Part shown: in pieces, positions 17,528 to 26,257 of the stretch
Layout of the letters: each line of letters opens with the position of its first letter
How positions within the stretch are numbered: position 1 is the stretch's first letter
From: JAJEAD01 sp965221555
GTDB taxonomy: Bacteria; Pseudomonadota; Gammaproteobacteria; HK1
Direction: 5' to 3'
Assembly (NCBI GenBank): GCA_965221555.1
Contig: OZ244895.1
Span: 2,604,001 to 2,668,000, forward strand
Length of the DNA: 64,000 nucleotides
Made by a program: the position numbers and the translations under genes
The notes under the pieces: model-generated
What the model was told of the DNA's origin: nothing
Databases searched by the model: none
What the model saw: the letters and a program-made list of their open reading frames with translations, nothing else

Positions 17528-18423
17528 TGAACAGCACGCATCCCGGCCCTGAGTTACCCCCCATCACACCGGAGACGGAACCGCCCGAGATCCCATGGCA
17601 GGTGACGGCGCGCATGTTCTACGCCAACAAGGCGGCGGTGTTCGGCCTTGCCGGCTTCGCCATGATTGCGGTGGTGGGGTTGATCGGACCCGGCATCCTG
17701 CAAGCCGATCCCTTCGCCATCGTCGGCGCCCCGCTCACGGGACCGGGCGAGCCCCGGCCGATGGGGACCGACTACCTGGGCCGGGACGTGCTTGCCGGCA
17801 TGATCCACGGCACGCGGCCGACCCTGATGATGGCGGTCACCGCGACCGGTTTCGCGGTGCTCATCGGAATCTCCATCGGCGCGCTGGCCGGGTTCTACGG
17901 CGGCCGGCTGGACAACCTGCTGATGCGCATCACCGAGTTCTTCCAGGTGCTGCCGCCGCTGGTGTTCGCCATGGTCATCGTCGCCATCTTCGGCGCGAGC
18001 TTCATCATCGTGATTCTGGCCATCGGCGTGACGACCTGGACCGATCTGGCCCGCCTCACCCGGGCCGAAGTCCTGAAGATCAAGGAACGCGAGTTCGTCA
18101 TGGCCGCCCGCGCCGTCGGAATGCGCAATCGGCCGCTCATCCTCCGGGTCCTGCTGCCCAATGCCCTGCCGCCATTGATCATCGCGGTGACCCTTCAGAT
18201 CGGCTTCACCATCATCTACGAGGCCGCGCTGAGCTTCCTCGGGCTGACCGATCCGGAAATCATGACCTGGGGCCGGATGATCGGCCTCTCGCGCGATTTC
18301 TTCTTCGAGGCGTGGTGGTCGGTGACCTTCCCGGGGCTCGCCATCCTGTTCACCACCCTGTGCATCGCGTTGATCGGCGACGGTCTCAACGACGCCCTCA
18401 ATCCCCGGCTGCGCGGGCGGTGA
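17527..18423 (+). CDS. Peptide-type ABC transporter permease, DppC-like
   Basis: A 298-residue permease pairing with the preceding DppB-like subunit. It shows the DppC plan: N-terminal cytoplasmic tail, first helix, a periplasmic loop containing MGTDYLGRDVLAGMIHGTR, then five helices, with the EAA-like REFVMAARAVGM segment. The GTG at 17527 overlaps the TAG of the upstream gene (TAGTG), pointing to translational coupling. The stop overlaps the ATPase start. Confidence 0.92.
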   Translation: MNSTHPGPELPPITPETEPPEIPWQVTARMFYANKAAVFGLAGFAMIAVVGLIGPGILQADPFAIVGAPLTGPGEPRPMGTDYLGRDVLAGMIHGTRPTLMMAVTATGFAVLIGISIGALAGFYGGRLDNLLMRITEFFQVLPPLVFAMVIVAIFGASFIIVILAIGVTTWTDLARLTRAEVLKIKEREFVMAARAVGMRNRPLILRVLLPNALPPLIIAVTLQIGFTIIYEAALSFLGLTDPEIMTWGRMIGLSRDFFFEAWWSVTFPGLAILFTTLCIALIGDGLNDALNPRLRGR

Positions 18424-19454
18424 GGCCCGCAACGATGCCCGCGGTCAGGGCGGATGACGTCGTCCTGGATGTCGAGGGCCTGTGCGTGGACTTCGCCGTT
18501 CGCAGGGGCGAGGTCCGGGTGCTGTCGGACATCAGCTTCAGGGTCGCACGCGGCGAAACGCTCGGCATCATCGGCGAGAGCGGATGCGGCAAGAGCATGA
18601 CCGCGCTCGCACTGATGCGGATGATCCCGTCTCCCCCCGGGCGCATCGCCGCGGGGCGCGTGCTCCTCGATGGCGAGGACCTGCTCCAGGTTTCGGAGAA
18701 GCGGATACGCGCCATTCGCGGCGGGGAGATCTCCATGATCTTCCAGGAGCCGATGACCTCTCTCAATCCCGTCTATACCATCGGCAACCAGATCGCCGAG
18801 ACGATACGTCGCCACAAGGGCCTCGGCCGGGCCGCGGCATGGAAGGAGGCGGCGGACTTGCTGGACATGGTGCACATCCCTGCCCCCGGCCGGCGCGTGC
18901 ACGAATACCCGCACCAGCTCTCCGGCGGCATGCGCCAGCGGGTCATGATCGCGATGGCGCTTGCCTGCGAGCCCACCGTGCTGCTCGCCGACGAGCCGAC
19001 GACCGCCCTCGACGTCACCGTCCAGGCGCAAATCTTCGACTTGCTGCGCGAGCTGCAGGACGCCCATGGCACGTGCATCGTACTCATCACCCACGATTTC
19101 GGCGCCGTCTCCGAGATGGCCGACCGGGTCCTGGTCATGTACGCGGGTCACAAGGTGGAGGAAGGCACCATCGACGAGATAAGCGACGAGCCGCGCCATC
19201 CGTACACCCAGGGCCTGCTGCGCTCCATGCCCGAGATCGTCGACAGTCCGGGCGACGCCCGGGTGCGGCTGCCGGAGATACCGGGGACGGTCCCGGACCT
19301 GCTGCGCGGACTGCGGGGATGTCCTTTCGCGCCCCGCTGTCCTTCCGCGATGTCCCGATGTCGCGAGCTTCCGCACACCACGCGCCTCGGCGACCACCGC
19401 TCCGTGAGGTGCTGGCTGGCGTCGGAAGGCGCGGGAGGCCACGCCGGATCATGA
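18420..19454 (+). CDS. Peptide-type ABC transporter ATPase, DppD-like
   Basis: A 344-residue ATPase. Walker A GESGCGKS, the Q-loop in IFQEPMTSLNP, signature LSGGMRQR and Walker B LLADEPTTALD are all present. A C-terminal oligopeptide-transporter domain with CPFAPRCPSAMSRC supplies cysteines for the Fe-S or metal site seen in this subfamily. The GTG at 18420 overlaps the permease stop; an ATG at 18435 is an alternative start. It forms the heterodimeric motor with the next gene. Confidence 0.92.
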   Translation: MRPATMPAVRADDVVLDVEGLCVDFAVRRGEVRVLSDISFRVARGETLGIIGESGCGKSMTALALMRMIPSPPGRIAAGRVLLDGEDLLQVSEKRIRAIRGGEISMIFQEPMTSLNPVYTIGNQIAETIRRHKGLGRAAAWKEAADLLDMVHIPAPGRRVHEYPHQLSGGMRQRVMIAMALACEPTVLLADEPTTALDVTVQAQIFDLLRELQDAHGTCIVLITHDFGAVSEMADRVLVMYAGHKVEEGTIDEISDEPRHPYTQGLLRSMPEIVDSPGDARVRLPEIPGTVPDLLRGLRGCPFAPRCPSAMSRCRELPHTTRLGDHRSVRCWLASEGAGGHAGS

Positions 19455-20440
19455 CAAGGCGGCCACTGCTCGCGGTCCGCGACCTGCAAGTGCACTACCG
19501 GCTTGCTCGCCCCCACCTGTTCGGCGCGAGACCCACCTTGCGCGCCGTGGACGGGGTGAGCCTTTCCGTCGACCGTGGACGTACGCTGGGGCTGGTGGGC
19601 GAGAGCGGGTGCGGGAAGACGACCCTCGGGCTGGCGGTGCTGCGCCTCGTCGAGCCGACCGGGGGCACGATCACCTTCGACGGTACGCAGTTGCACACAC
19701 TCGCGACGGAACCTCTGCTCGACATGCGCCGTCGCATGCAGATCATCTTCCAGGATCCCTACTCGTCGCTGAATCCGCGCCAGACCGCGGGTGACATCGT
19801 GAGGAGCCCGCTCGACGTACAACGGGTCGGCAGCCCCGCGGAGCGCGAGGAGCGGGTCGCGGAGCTGTTCTCGCTCGTCGGACTGCGACCCAACCAGAGG
19901 AACCTGTTCCCGCATCAGTTCTCGGGCGGTCAGCGTCAGCGAATCAGCATCGCGCGCGCGCTCGCGTTGAATCCGGACTTCATCGTCTGCGACGAACCGG
20001 TATCGGCGCTCGATGTCGCGATACAGGCCCAGATCCTGAACCTTCTGGGCGATCTGCAGGAGGAGCTGCACCTGACCTTCCTGTTCATCTCCCACGATCT
20101 GGCGGTGGTGCAGCACATCTGCGACGAGATCGCGGTGATGTACCTCGGGGTCGTGGTGGAGCAGGCGGATCGCGGGGTGCTCTTTCGCAATCCCCGGCAT
20201 CCATACACGCGAGCGCTGTTGTCGGCGGTTCCCGCCCGGCGCTCGTCACGCAGATCCGAACGCATTCGGCTGGAGGGGGACATTCCCAGCCCCATCGACA
20301 TTCCGCCCGGATGCCGATTCCACACCCGTTGCGCCCACGCCCGGGAACAGTGTCGCGTGGAGACCCCGAAGCTCGTGGAGAAGGCGCCCGGTCACTGGGA
20401 GGCGTGTCATTTCGATACGTCTGTTCGTGTGAATCTTTAG
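19451..20440 (+). CDS. Peptide-type ABC transporter ATPase, DppF-like
   Basis: A 329-residue ATPase partner of the preceding subunit. Walker A GESGCGKT, Q-loop IFQDPYSSLNP, signature FSGGQRQR, Walker B FIVCDEPVSALD and a C-terminal GCRFHTRCAHAREQC segment are all present. The ATG at 19451 overlaps the upstream stop. It is the last importer gene, followed by an AT-rich gap of 128 bases before the aldolase gene. Confidence 0.92.
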   Translation: MTRRPLLAVRDLQVHYRLARPHLFGARPTLRAVDGVSLSVDRGRTLGLVGESGCGKTTLGLAVLRLVEPTGGTITFDGTQLHTLATEPLLDMRRRMQIIFQDPYSSLNPRQTAGDIVRSPLDVQRVGSPAEREERVAELFSLVGLRPNQRNLFPHQFSGGQRQRISIARALALNPDFIVCDEPVSALDVAIQAQILNLLGDLQEELHLTFLFISHDLAVVQHICDEIAVMYLGVVVEQADRGVLFRNPRHPYTRALLSAVPARRSSRRSERIRLEGDIPSPIDIPPGCRFHTRCAHAREQCRVETPKLVEKAPGHWEACHFDTSVRVNL

Positions 20441-20490
20441 TATTTCAAGTTCTTGACACTTCATGTTTATGTAACTCCTCAGAGTACCCT
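20441..20490 (+). promoter_or_regulatory. AT-rich putative promoter before the DapA-family gene
   Basis: This short AT-rich patch stands out from its GC-rich surroundings. It has a perfect TTGACA (20453-20458) but no good -10 at 17 bases. A TATGTA lies too close behind, so the -35/-10 assignment is uncertain. A CAAGTTCTTG palindrome overlaps it. Confidence 0.3.
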
Positions 20491-20568
20491 TGCCGCGCCA
20501 CGAGGCTTCTGGTCTGATGCCCGCGCCGCCGCCTGGCCCCCGAGAGATTCACAACCAGGAAAACGCCC

Positions 20569-21534
20569 TTGAACCTCCCCGAAACATCCATCGACACCCA
20601 TCCCGAGGCCCACCTCAAGACCCTGCCCGCGCACGGCGTGTGGTCTCCCGCGATGACACCTCTTCGCCCTGACCTGTCCATAGACCGCGAGCGCTATCTC
20701 GAACATGCGCGCGGCCTGCTCGCCAACGGTTGCCACGGGCTGGCCGTGTTCGGCACTACCGGCGAGGCGAATTCCTTCTCGGTCGCCGAACGCATGGCGC
20801 TGCTGGAATACCTGCTCGCGGCCGGGATCGAGCCCGATCGCCTGATGGTGGGCACCGGGTGCTGCGCCCTCCCCGACTCGCTCGCGCTCAGCCGGCATGC
20901 GATGGACAACGGATGCACCAGGCTCCTGATGCTTCCTCCCTTCTACTACAAGGGGGTCAGTGACGAAGGCCTCTTCCACTCGTTCGCACGGATCATCGAG
21001 GGGGTGGGCAACCCGGCCCTGCGTCTCTTCTTCTACCACTTCCCACGCCTGTCGGGCGTGCCGATAACCACCGGACTCATCGACCGTACCCGGGCCGCGT
21101 ACCCGGATATCGTGGCCGGCGTGAAGGACAGCTCCGGAGACCGGGAGCACACCCTGGCCCTGATTGCGCGCTACCCCGATCTCGCCATCTTCCCGGGGGC
21201 GGAGACCCTGCTCCTCGCGGGTCTTCGTAGCGGCGGCGCCGGCTGCATCACCGCCTCGGCCAACGTCAATGTCGCCGCGATCCGCCGTCTCTACGACGCG
21301 TGGTGCGGCTCGGGCGAGGATGCGGACGTCCTCGACCGCTCGGTTCGGGCGACGCGCGACGCCATGGAGAGCTTTCCGATGGTCCCCGCCCTCAAGTACG
21401 TCGCCGCCCACTTCCGGAGCGATCCCGAGTGGGCCACGGTGCGCCCTCCGATGGTCGCGCTCACTCCGGAACAGGGAGACAGCCTGCTGTCGAAGCTGGA
21501 AGAGATCGGGTTCGACTCCACCTCGCTCGCGTGA
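20569..21534 (+). CDS. DapA-family (dihydrodipicolinate synthase-like) aldolase
   Basis: A 321-residue class I aldolase of the DHDPS/N-acetylneuraminate lyase superfamily. FGTTGEANSFS is the pyruvate-carboxylate-binding motif, FFYHFP holds the catalytic tyrosine and VAGVKDSSGD the Schiff-base lysine. The start appears to be TTG at 20569, with AGGA eight bases upstream; an ATG at 20654 is an alternative. The sequence lacks the exact dapA context, and the gene follows a peptide importer, so a catabolic 2-keto-acid aldolase or dehydratase is more likely than lysine biosynthesis. Substrate unknown. Confidence 0.82.
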   Translation: MNLPETSIDTHPEAHLKTLPAHGVWSPAMTPLRPDLSIDRERYLEHARGLLANGCHGLAVFGTTGEANSFSVAERMALLEYLLAAGIEPDRLMVGTGCCALPDSLALSRHAMDNGCTRLLMLPPFYYKGVSDEGLFHSFARIIEGVGNPALRLFFYHFPRLSGVPITTGLIDRTRAAYPDIVAGVKDSSGDREHTLALIARYPDLAIFPGAETLLLAGLRSGGAGCITASANVNVAAIRRLYDAWCGSGEDADVLDRSVRATRDAMESFPMVPALKYVAAHFRSDPEWATVRPPMVALTPEQGDSLLSKLEEIGFDSTSLA

Positions 21535-21712
21535 ACCCGCATGTTTCACCGATTTTCGTCACGAGGGCGCCAGGATCCCGAGATAGCACGAAGCACGGAC
21601 CGAAAGACGCAGAAGGTGGCCGACACGAAGTCGTTGCGGCTTGAGGGAGGGACGCCCGCTTACACGAGCATATTCGCGTCCGCGAGTTGAGAATTCGGTG
21701 AAATTTGCGGGT
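21535..21712 (+). repeat. MITE-like element, copy A, with terminal inverted repeats
   Basis: About 178 bp starting directly after the stop codon of the DapA-family gene. The ends are imperfect inverted repeats: ACCCGCATGTTTCACCGA at the left and, read on the other strand, ACCCGCAAATTTCACCGA at the right. A related element lies inverted at 34884-35065. The two share the ends and internal blocks such as ACCGAA-GACGC, GCCGACAC and GCGTCCGCGAGTTGAGA. It encodes no convincing protein. No target-site duplication is obvious. Confidence 0.72.
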
Positions 21713-21763
21713 CAAGCCCGGGTGTCTTTCCGCCAGCCGATCGCAACTCTCACAACCTGACGG

Positions 21764-21794
21764 GGGGCGCCGCGCGGACATTGCGCGGCGCCCC
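21764..21794. terminator. Strong hairpin between convergent genes
   Basis: A perfect 12-bp stem, GGGGCGCCGCGC with GCGCGGCGCCCC, encloses the 7-base loop GGACATT. It lies between the convergent DapA-family and dimethylglycine-dehydrogenase-like genes and could end transcription from both sides, although there is no long T-run. Confidence 0.6.
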
Positions 21795-21806
21795 GCTCCC
21801 GCTACA

Positions 21807-24266
21807 TCACCCGCGCGCCCGTTCGCCCTTGCGGTCGTAGAGCGCGCCGAGCGAGGCCTTCGCCGGCACCCGTTCGCCTTCCACGATTACCTCCCACCTG
21901 CCGCTCTCGACCCAGTCCCGGCTCACGCCATCGTCGCATCGGGCGTAGCCCAGACCGACCCCGCCGCCGAGGGTGTGCCCGTAGTTGCCGGAGGTGAGGT
22001 AGCCGACTCCTTCGCCGTCGCGCAGCACCGGCTCGTGCCCGAAGAGCAGGGGCTCGGGGTCTTCGAGCAGGAGCTGCAGGAGGCGCTTCGGTGGCGTCCG
22101 GTTCGCGTCGATCTGGCGCGCGATCGCGTCGCGTCCGATGAAGGGCACGGCCTTGTCCATCCTGCACACCCAGCGCATGCCGGCTTCCACCGGAGTGTCC
22201 ACGTCGGCGACATCGTGGCCGTAGTGCACGAACTTCTTCTCGATCCGGCACGAATCCAGGGCGTGCATTCCGGCCAGGACGAGGCCGTGCGCCTCGCCCG
22301 CCTCCATGATGCGATCGAAGGCGTGCCGGGCCTGATCGACGGACACGTAGATCTCGAATCCGAGCTCGCCGACGTAGGACACCCGGGCCGCGCGTGCGAG
22401 CGCACAGCCGAGCTCGACTTCTCGCACCGCGCCGAAGGGCAGCGCCTCCCGGGAGAGGTCTTCTCCCGTCAGGTCGCCGACGAGGCGGCGGCTCTTCGGC
22501 CCCATCACTCCGAAGACCGCCCAGAGCGCGCTCACATCGACCACCACCGCGCGCGCATCGCCGTCGATGTGACGTTCGAGCCATCCGATATCGCGCCGCG
22601 TCGCACCGGCTCCGCTCACCACGAAGAACTCGTTCTCGGCAATGCGGGTCACGGTGAGCTCGGCCTCGATGCCTCCGCGCTCGTTCAGCCAGTGGGTGTA
22701 CACGAGGTGTCCGGGGGCGATGTCGATGTCGTTGCTGCAGATGCGCTGGAGCGCGGCGCATGCGTCCCGGCCCTTGACGAGGTATTTGGAGAAGCTCGAC
22801 TGGTCGAACAGGGCCACCCCTTCGCGCGCGGCGCGATGTTCGGCGGCGGAGTACTCGAACCAGTTCTGGCGCCCGAAGCGATACTCGTAACGGGGCTCGA
22901 CGCCATCGGGCGCGAACCAGTTCGGGCGCTCCCAGCCTCCCGCCTCCCCGAAGCAGGCGCCGCGGGCGGCGAGGCGCTCGTGCACCGGCGAGTGGCGTAC
23001 GTCACGGGAGGTGGTGTACTGCCGGTAGGGATAGTGACGGGCGTAGAGAAGCCCGAGCGTCTCCGACACCCGGTTCTCGATGTACGCCTGAGTTCCCTGG
23101 AAGGCGAAGACCCGGCGCAGGTCGTTGCCGGTGAGATCGAGCGGCGGATGCCCCTGATCCATCCACTGCGCGCAGGCCCTGCCGATGCCCCCCGAGGTGA
23201 CGATTCCGACGGAGTTGAGCCCGCACGCGACGTAGAAGTTCCCGAGTTCGGGCGCTTCCCCGACATGGAACTGGTCATCGTGGGTGAAGCTCTCCGGACC
23301 GCAGAAGAAGCTCCGCCAGCCGACCTCCCGGAGAAAGGGCACGCGGTCCATCGCGTCCTCCAGCACCGGCATGAGCTGGTCTTCCATGTGGCCGGGGAGC
23401 TGGTCGAAGCAGAAGTCGGCGGGGATGGCGTCGAGCCGAACCGGCCGCGCCACCGGCTCGAAGGCTCCGACCAGGAGACTGCCGGCGTCCTCCCGGTAGT
23501 AGGCGCACTTGTCCTGGTCGCGCAGGACCGGCAGGTCGCTCGGCAGATCGTCGCGCTTCTCGGTGTGGGCGTAGTAGTGTTCGCAGGCGTGCAGGGGGAT
23601 GGTGACCCCGGCAAGACGCCCGAGGTGGCGCGACCACAGGCCCGCCGCGCACACCACGTACTCGCAGGCGATGTCCCCGGCCGTGGTCGAGACCCCCGCC
23701 ACGCGGCCGTTGGCGCGGCGGATTCCGGTGACCGCCACGTTCTCGATGCAGGTGACGCCACGCCCGCGCGCACCCTTGACGTAGGCGTTCACGACGTCGA
23801 CCGGACTCGCCATCCCGTCGCGTTCGAGCCAGGTCCCCCCGAGCAGATCGTCGGTGCGCACCAGGGGATGAAAGTGGCCGACCTCCTCGGCGGTGATCAC
23901 CTCCATGCGACCGAATCCGAACGCGTTGTAGGAGTCGGCGAGACGCTTGAGCTCCGCGAGGCGATCCCGGTTGTGGGCGATGGCCACGCTGCCGACCTGC
24001 CGGAATCCCGTCGACTGACCGGTTTCCTCTTCCAACTCGGTGAGGAGATTACGGGTATAGGCGCAGAGTTCCGCGTGCGTGTCGCTCGGCCGGGCGGTGC
24101 CGATCAGACCCGCCGCGTGCCAGCTCGTGCCCGACGCGAACTGCTGGCGCTCCAGCAGTACGACATCCGTCCATCCCAGTCTCGCAAGGTGATAAGCAAC
24201 GCTCGTCCCGGTGACCCCGCCACCGATCACCACCGCGCTCGCTCGTTCCGGTACCGTCTGGCTCAC
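21807..24266 (-). CDS. FAD/GcvT-domain oxidoreductase, dimethylglycine/sarcosine dehydrogenase-like (paralogue 1)
   Basis: An 819-residue two-domain flavoenzyme. The N-terminal DAO-type FAD fold has IGGGVTGTSVAYHL (about 14-27) and SWHAAGL (H50), the histidine that binds FAD covalently in dimethylglycine dehydrogenase. The C-terminal half (about 430-815) is a GcvT/folate-binding domain with YVGELGFEIY. Such enzymes oxidatively demethylate N-methylglycines, passing the methylene group to tetrahydrofolate. I chose the GTG at 24266 because GAGGAG lies 7 bases upstream; an in-frame ATG at 24317 is less likely. A second paralogue is at 36691. The precise N-methyl substrate is not proven. Confidence 0.88.
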   Translation of the reverse strand: MSQTVPERASAVVIGGGVTGTSVAYHLARLGWTDVVLLERQQFASGTSWHAAGLIGTARPSDTHAELCAYTRNLLTELEEETGQSTGFRQVGSVAIAHNRDRLAELKRLADSYNAFGFGRMEVITAEEVGHFHPLVRTDDLLGGTWLERDGMASPVDVVNAYVKGARGRGVTCIENVAVTGIRRANGRVAGVSTTAGDIACEYVVCAAGLWSRHLGRLAGVTIPLHACEHYYAHTEKRDDLPSDLPVLRDQDKCAYYREDAGSLLVGAFEPVARPVRLDAIPADFCFDQLPGHMEDQLMPVLEDAMDRVPFLREVGWRSFFCGPESFTHDDQFHVGEAPELGNFYVACGLNSVGIVTSGGIGRACAQWMDQGHPPLDLTGNDLRRVFAFQGTQAYIENRVSETLGLLYARHYPYRQYTTSRDVRHSPVHERLAARGACFGEAGGWERPNWFAPDGVEPRYEYRFGRQNWFEYSAAEHRAAREGVALFDQSSFSKYLVKGRDACAALQRICSNDIDIAPGHLVYTHWLNERGGIEAELTVTRIAENEFFVVSGAGATRRDIGWLERHIDGDARAVVVDVSALWAVFGVMGPKSRRLVGDLTGEDLSREALPFGAVREVELGCALARAARVSYVGELGFEIYVSVDQARHAFDRIMEAGEAHGLVLAGMHALDSCRIEKKFVHYGHDVADVDTPVEAGMRWVCRMDKAVPFIGRDAIARQIDANRTPPKRLLQLLLEDPEPLLFGHEPVLRDGEGVGYLTSGNYGHTLGGGVGLGYARCDDGVSRDWVESGRWEVIVEGERVPAKASLGALYDRKGERARG

Positions 24267-24326
24267 CCGCTTCTCCTCGTGCCGCCCCGGTCGATCTCGA
24301 AGGCGCGATTGCGCCACACTGCGCCT

Positions 24327-24359
24327 ACCCTGGCAAGCGCTCTTGGTGCATACCAGGGT
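24327..24359. promoter_or_regulatory. Inverted repeat in divergent promoter region
   Basis: ACCCTGG (24327-24333) and CCAGGGT (24353-24359), 19 bases apart, sit between the divergent flavoenzyme and hydrolase genes. This is a possible operator for shared control. Confidence 0.3.
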
Positions 24360-24401
24360 TATCCTGCCGAATCACGGCAGCAACCGCGAAGAGGCGTACC
24401 G

Positions 24402-25220
24402 ATGAACGACGGATGCGAATTGGGCCGGGTGCGCGCCGGCGGACTCGATCAGAGCATCGTGCAATGGGGAGAGCCGGATCGTCCGGCGATGGTGCTGCTG
24501 CACGGGATCACGGGCCACGCGCGCATGTGGGACGCCTTCGCGCGCGCCATGGCGCCCCGCTACCGGGTCGTCGCCCTCGACCAGCGGGGCCACGGCGACA
24601 CCGAGTGGCCGCGACCGCCCGCCTATGCCACCGCGGACTTCACAGGAGACCTCCACGCCCTCGCCGATGCGCTCGGATGCGCGCGATTCACCCTGATCGG
24701 CCTCTCCATGGGCGCGCACAACGCCCTCGCATTCGCCATCCGGTACCCGGAGAAAGTCGAACGCCTCGTGGCGGTGGACATACCGCACAACCTGCGCCTG
24801 CCCCGGGATCGGCAGACGCTGGCCGGATCGGATCCGGCGTGCATCGGGTTCGCATCGGTGAACACGGCGTTCCTCACGGAACGGCCGAGGTATCCGTTGA
24901 GCTCGGAGGAAGTGGTGATGCACCGGGTCCGCCACAACCTGAAGCGGCGCGAGGACGGGCGATGGGGGTGGAAGTTCAGCCCTGACGTGGCGGCGCACTG
25001 GAACCCCGACGACCTCGAAGACGCGATCGGCGCGATACGCTGCCCGACGCTCATCGTGCGGGGCGAGCTGAGCGATGTGCTCGACCCGCAGACCGCCACC
25101 CGCATGGCCGAACTCATCCCGCACGCCACCCTGGTCACGGTCGAGGGCTCGGGACACTCCGTACCCATGGACCGGCCATCGGGCTTCGAAGTCGCGGTAC
25201 GGGAGTTTCTGGCCTCCTGA
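24402..25220 (+). CDS. Alpha/beta hydrolase
   Basis: A 272-residue alpha/beta-hydrolase-fold enzyme. LLHGITGHARMW forms the oxyanion region, GLSMGAHN the nucleophile elbow (serine at about 107), and a late aspartate in ELSDVLDP and a histidine in GSGHSVPM complete the triad. The ATG at 24402 is preceded by GAAGAGG. The long open frame running in from upstream is antisense to the flavoenzyme gene and is not part of this protein. The substrate (ester, lactone or amide) is unknown; it is divergent from the dimethylglycine-dehydrogenase-like gene. Confidence 0.87.
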   Translation: MNDGCELGRVRAGGLDQSIVQWGEPDRPAMVLLHGITGHARMWDAFARAMAPRYRVVALDQRGHGDTEWPRPPAYATADFTGDLHALADALGCARFTLIGLSMGAHNALAFAIRYPEKVERLVAVDIPHNLRLPRDRQTLAGSDPACIGFASVNTAFLTERPRYPLSSEEVVMHRVRHNLKRREDGRWGWKFSPDVAAHWNPDDLEDAIGAIRCPTLIVRGELSDVLDPQTATRMAELIPHATLVTVEGSGHSVPMDRPSGFEVAVREFLAS

Positions 25221-25244
25221 GACCCGGGCGCCTGCGAGCCCCGA

Positions 25245-25514
25245 TTAATGTACGGCCCGCCCCCGCCAGGCATCCGCGGGCGGCATCTGCAAGTGGTAGC
25301 CCTCGTCGACGAGATTGCGCATCACGTCCCGGACATCCTCCCGGGCGAGCCGGCGACCGGGATGCAGTTCGACCTCCATCACCAGCTCCATTCGACCCAT
25401 GGCCTGTAGCAGCGCGCGTGGCACCCGGTCGAGACCCTCCTCCGCCGGCACGAAGAGATAGGTCTCGTCCCGGCGCGAGCCCTTGTAGACGAGCGCTTTC
25501 ACGACCTGCGTCAC
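25245..25514 (-). CDS. YcgL-domain protein
   Basis: An 89-residue small cytoplasmic protein matching the YcgL family, conserved in gammaproteobacteria and of unknown function. Family features are the early ALVYKGSRRDETYLFV strand, RVPRALLQAMG and the late YHLQMPP. It converges with the alpha/beta hydrolase gene. Its start at 25514 is only about a dozen bases from the truncated HigB frame on the other strand, so the remnant's missing part must have lain across this gene's upstream region. Confidence 0.85.
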   Translation of the reverse strand: MTQVVKALVYKGSRRDETYLFVPAEEGLDRVPRALLQAMGRMELVMEVELHPGRRLAREDVRDVMRNLVDEGYHLQMPPADAWRGRAVH

Positions 25515-25527
25515 AGATTCATCAGCG

Positions 25528-25635
25528 GTGGATGGTCAATACAGTATTCGCGTATCCAAAGGCTGGCGGATCTGCTTCACATGGCGAGACTCGGATGCCT
25601 TTGACGTCGAGCTGAACAATCACTACGAGCATTAG
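25528..25635 (+). pseudogene. Truncated HigB/RelE-type toxin, C-terminal remnant
   Basis: The frame upstream of the antitoxin reads GQYSIRVSKGWRICFTW, then DAFDVELNNHYEH and a TAG stop. This is the C-terminal strand pair of HigB toxins (YSIRVN-WRICF-DAYDVE pattern). Only about 35 residues are present, against roughly 90 in the family. The frame upstream runs open only to a stop near 25488 with no toxin-like sequence, so about 55 N-terminal residues are lost. The remnant ends 13 bases before higA, the normal operon spacing. The toxin should be inactive. Confidence 0.75.
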
Positions 25636-25648
25636 ACCGAGGATCACG

Positions 25649-25969
25649 ATGGCCGCCATACCCACAAATCGGATCGCGACCCATCCCGGCGCATTGCTGC
25701 GCGAACAGATTGAGGAACTGGGCCTGTCCGTTCACCGGGTCGCCCGGGATACCGATCTTCCGGCAACACGACTGCACGAGATCGTCCATGAGCGGCGAGG
25801 TGTGAGCGCTGAGACAGCGATAGCTCTGGGTGAGTACTTCGGGCAGAGGCCCGAATTCTGGATCGACGCCCAGAAGACCTTCGAGCTCAGCAAGGCCCTG
25901 GCCGAGAGCGGTCTGGACATTCGCGCCAGAGTCCGACGCCGCGCGGTGGACCACGCCGCGGCGCGGTGA
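25649..25969 (+). CDS. higA: HigA-family antitoxin (XRE helix-turn-helix)
   Basis: A 106-residue DNA-binding antitoxin. HPGALLREQIEELGLS is the standard HigA N-terminus, followed by a helix-turn-helix (about 25-55: VARDTDLPATRLHEIVHERR), then SAETAIALGEYFGQRPEFW. GAGGAT precedes the ATG. Family members repress their own operon and neutralise HigB. Here HigB survives only as a C-terminal fragment, so this is an orphan antitoxin that could still act as a repressor. It converges on the MoaD-like gene. Confidence 0.88.
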   Translation: MAAIPTNRIATHPGALLREQIEELGLSVHRVARDTDLPATRLHEIVHERRGVSAETAIALGEYFGQRPEFWIDAQKTFELSKALAESGLDIRARVRRRAVDHAAAR

Positions 25970-25985
25970 CCACGCGAGGGGCCGG

Positions 25986-26237
25986 TCAGCCGCCCTTGAG
26001 GGGCGGCATGATCGCGAGCTGGTCACCGTCGTTCAGGACCTGGCGGTCGCGCTCGGCGACGCGCACCACGGTACCGTTCAGGGACACGAGATAGCTGTTC
26101 TCGAGCGGCATGCCGAGCCGGCTCATCACGTCGAGGGGGGTCGTCCCCGGGTCTACTTGCAGGACCGCGCGGTTGCGCTCGCTGCCCGGCGGGAGGTAGG
26201 AGCCGAGTAGTCCGGCGGTCTTCACCCGTATCTTCAA
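25986..26237 (-). CDS. MoaD/ThiS-like sulfur-carrier protein of the AOR operon
   Basis: An 83-residue ubiquitin-fold protein ending in the diglycine PPLKGG, the thiocarboxylation site of MoaD/ThiS carriers. The early KIRVKTAGLLGSYLPPG and mid LNGTVV segments fit the fold. The start appears to be TTG at 26237; no ATG is available in frame close by. It is the last gene of the aldehyde:ferredoxin oxidoreductase operon, 20 bases after the FAD subunit. MoaD-like carriers accompany AOR genes elsewhere and probably supply dithiolene sulfur for the tungsten cofactor. Confidence 0.8.
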   Translation of the reverse strand: MKIRVKTAGLLGSYLPPGSERNRAVLQVDPGTTPLDVMSRLGMPLENSYLVSLNGTVVRVAERDRQVLNDGDQLAIMPPLKGG

Positions 26238-26257
26238 TGGGGGTGATCCGGGTCGAG

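Noticed and set aside
21535..21712. Repeat element as the remains of a transposase gene
   Set aside because: No frame in either copy shows transposase motifs. Only the terminal repeats suggest mobility.
21705..24401. N-terminal extension of the alpha/beta hydrolase frame, giving a 1171-residue protein
   Set aside because: The extension is antisense to the FAD/GcvT gene. The hydrolase domain begins at an ATG with its own ribosome site at 24402.
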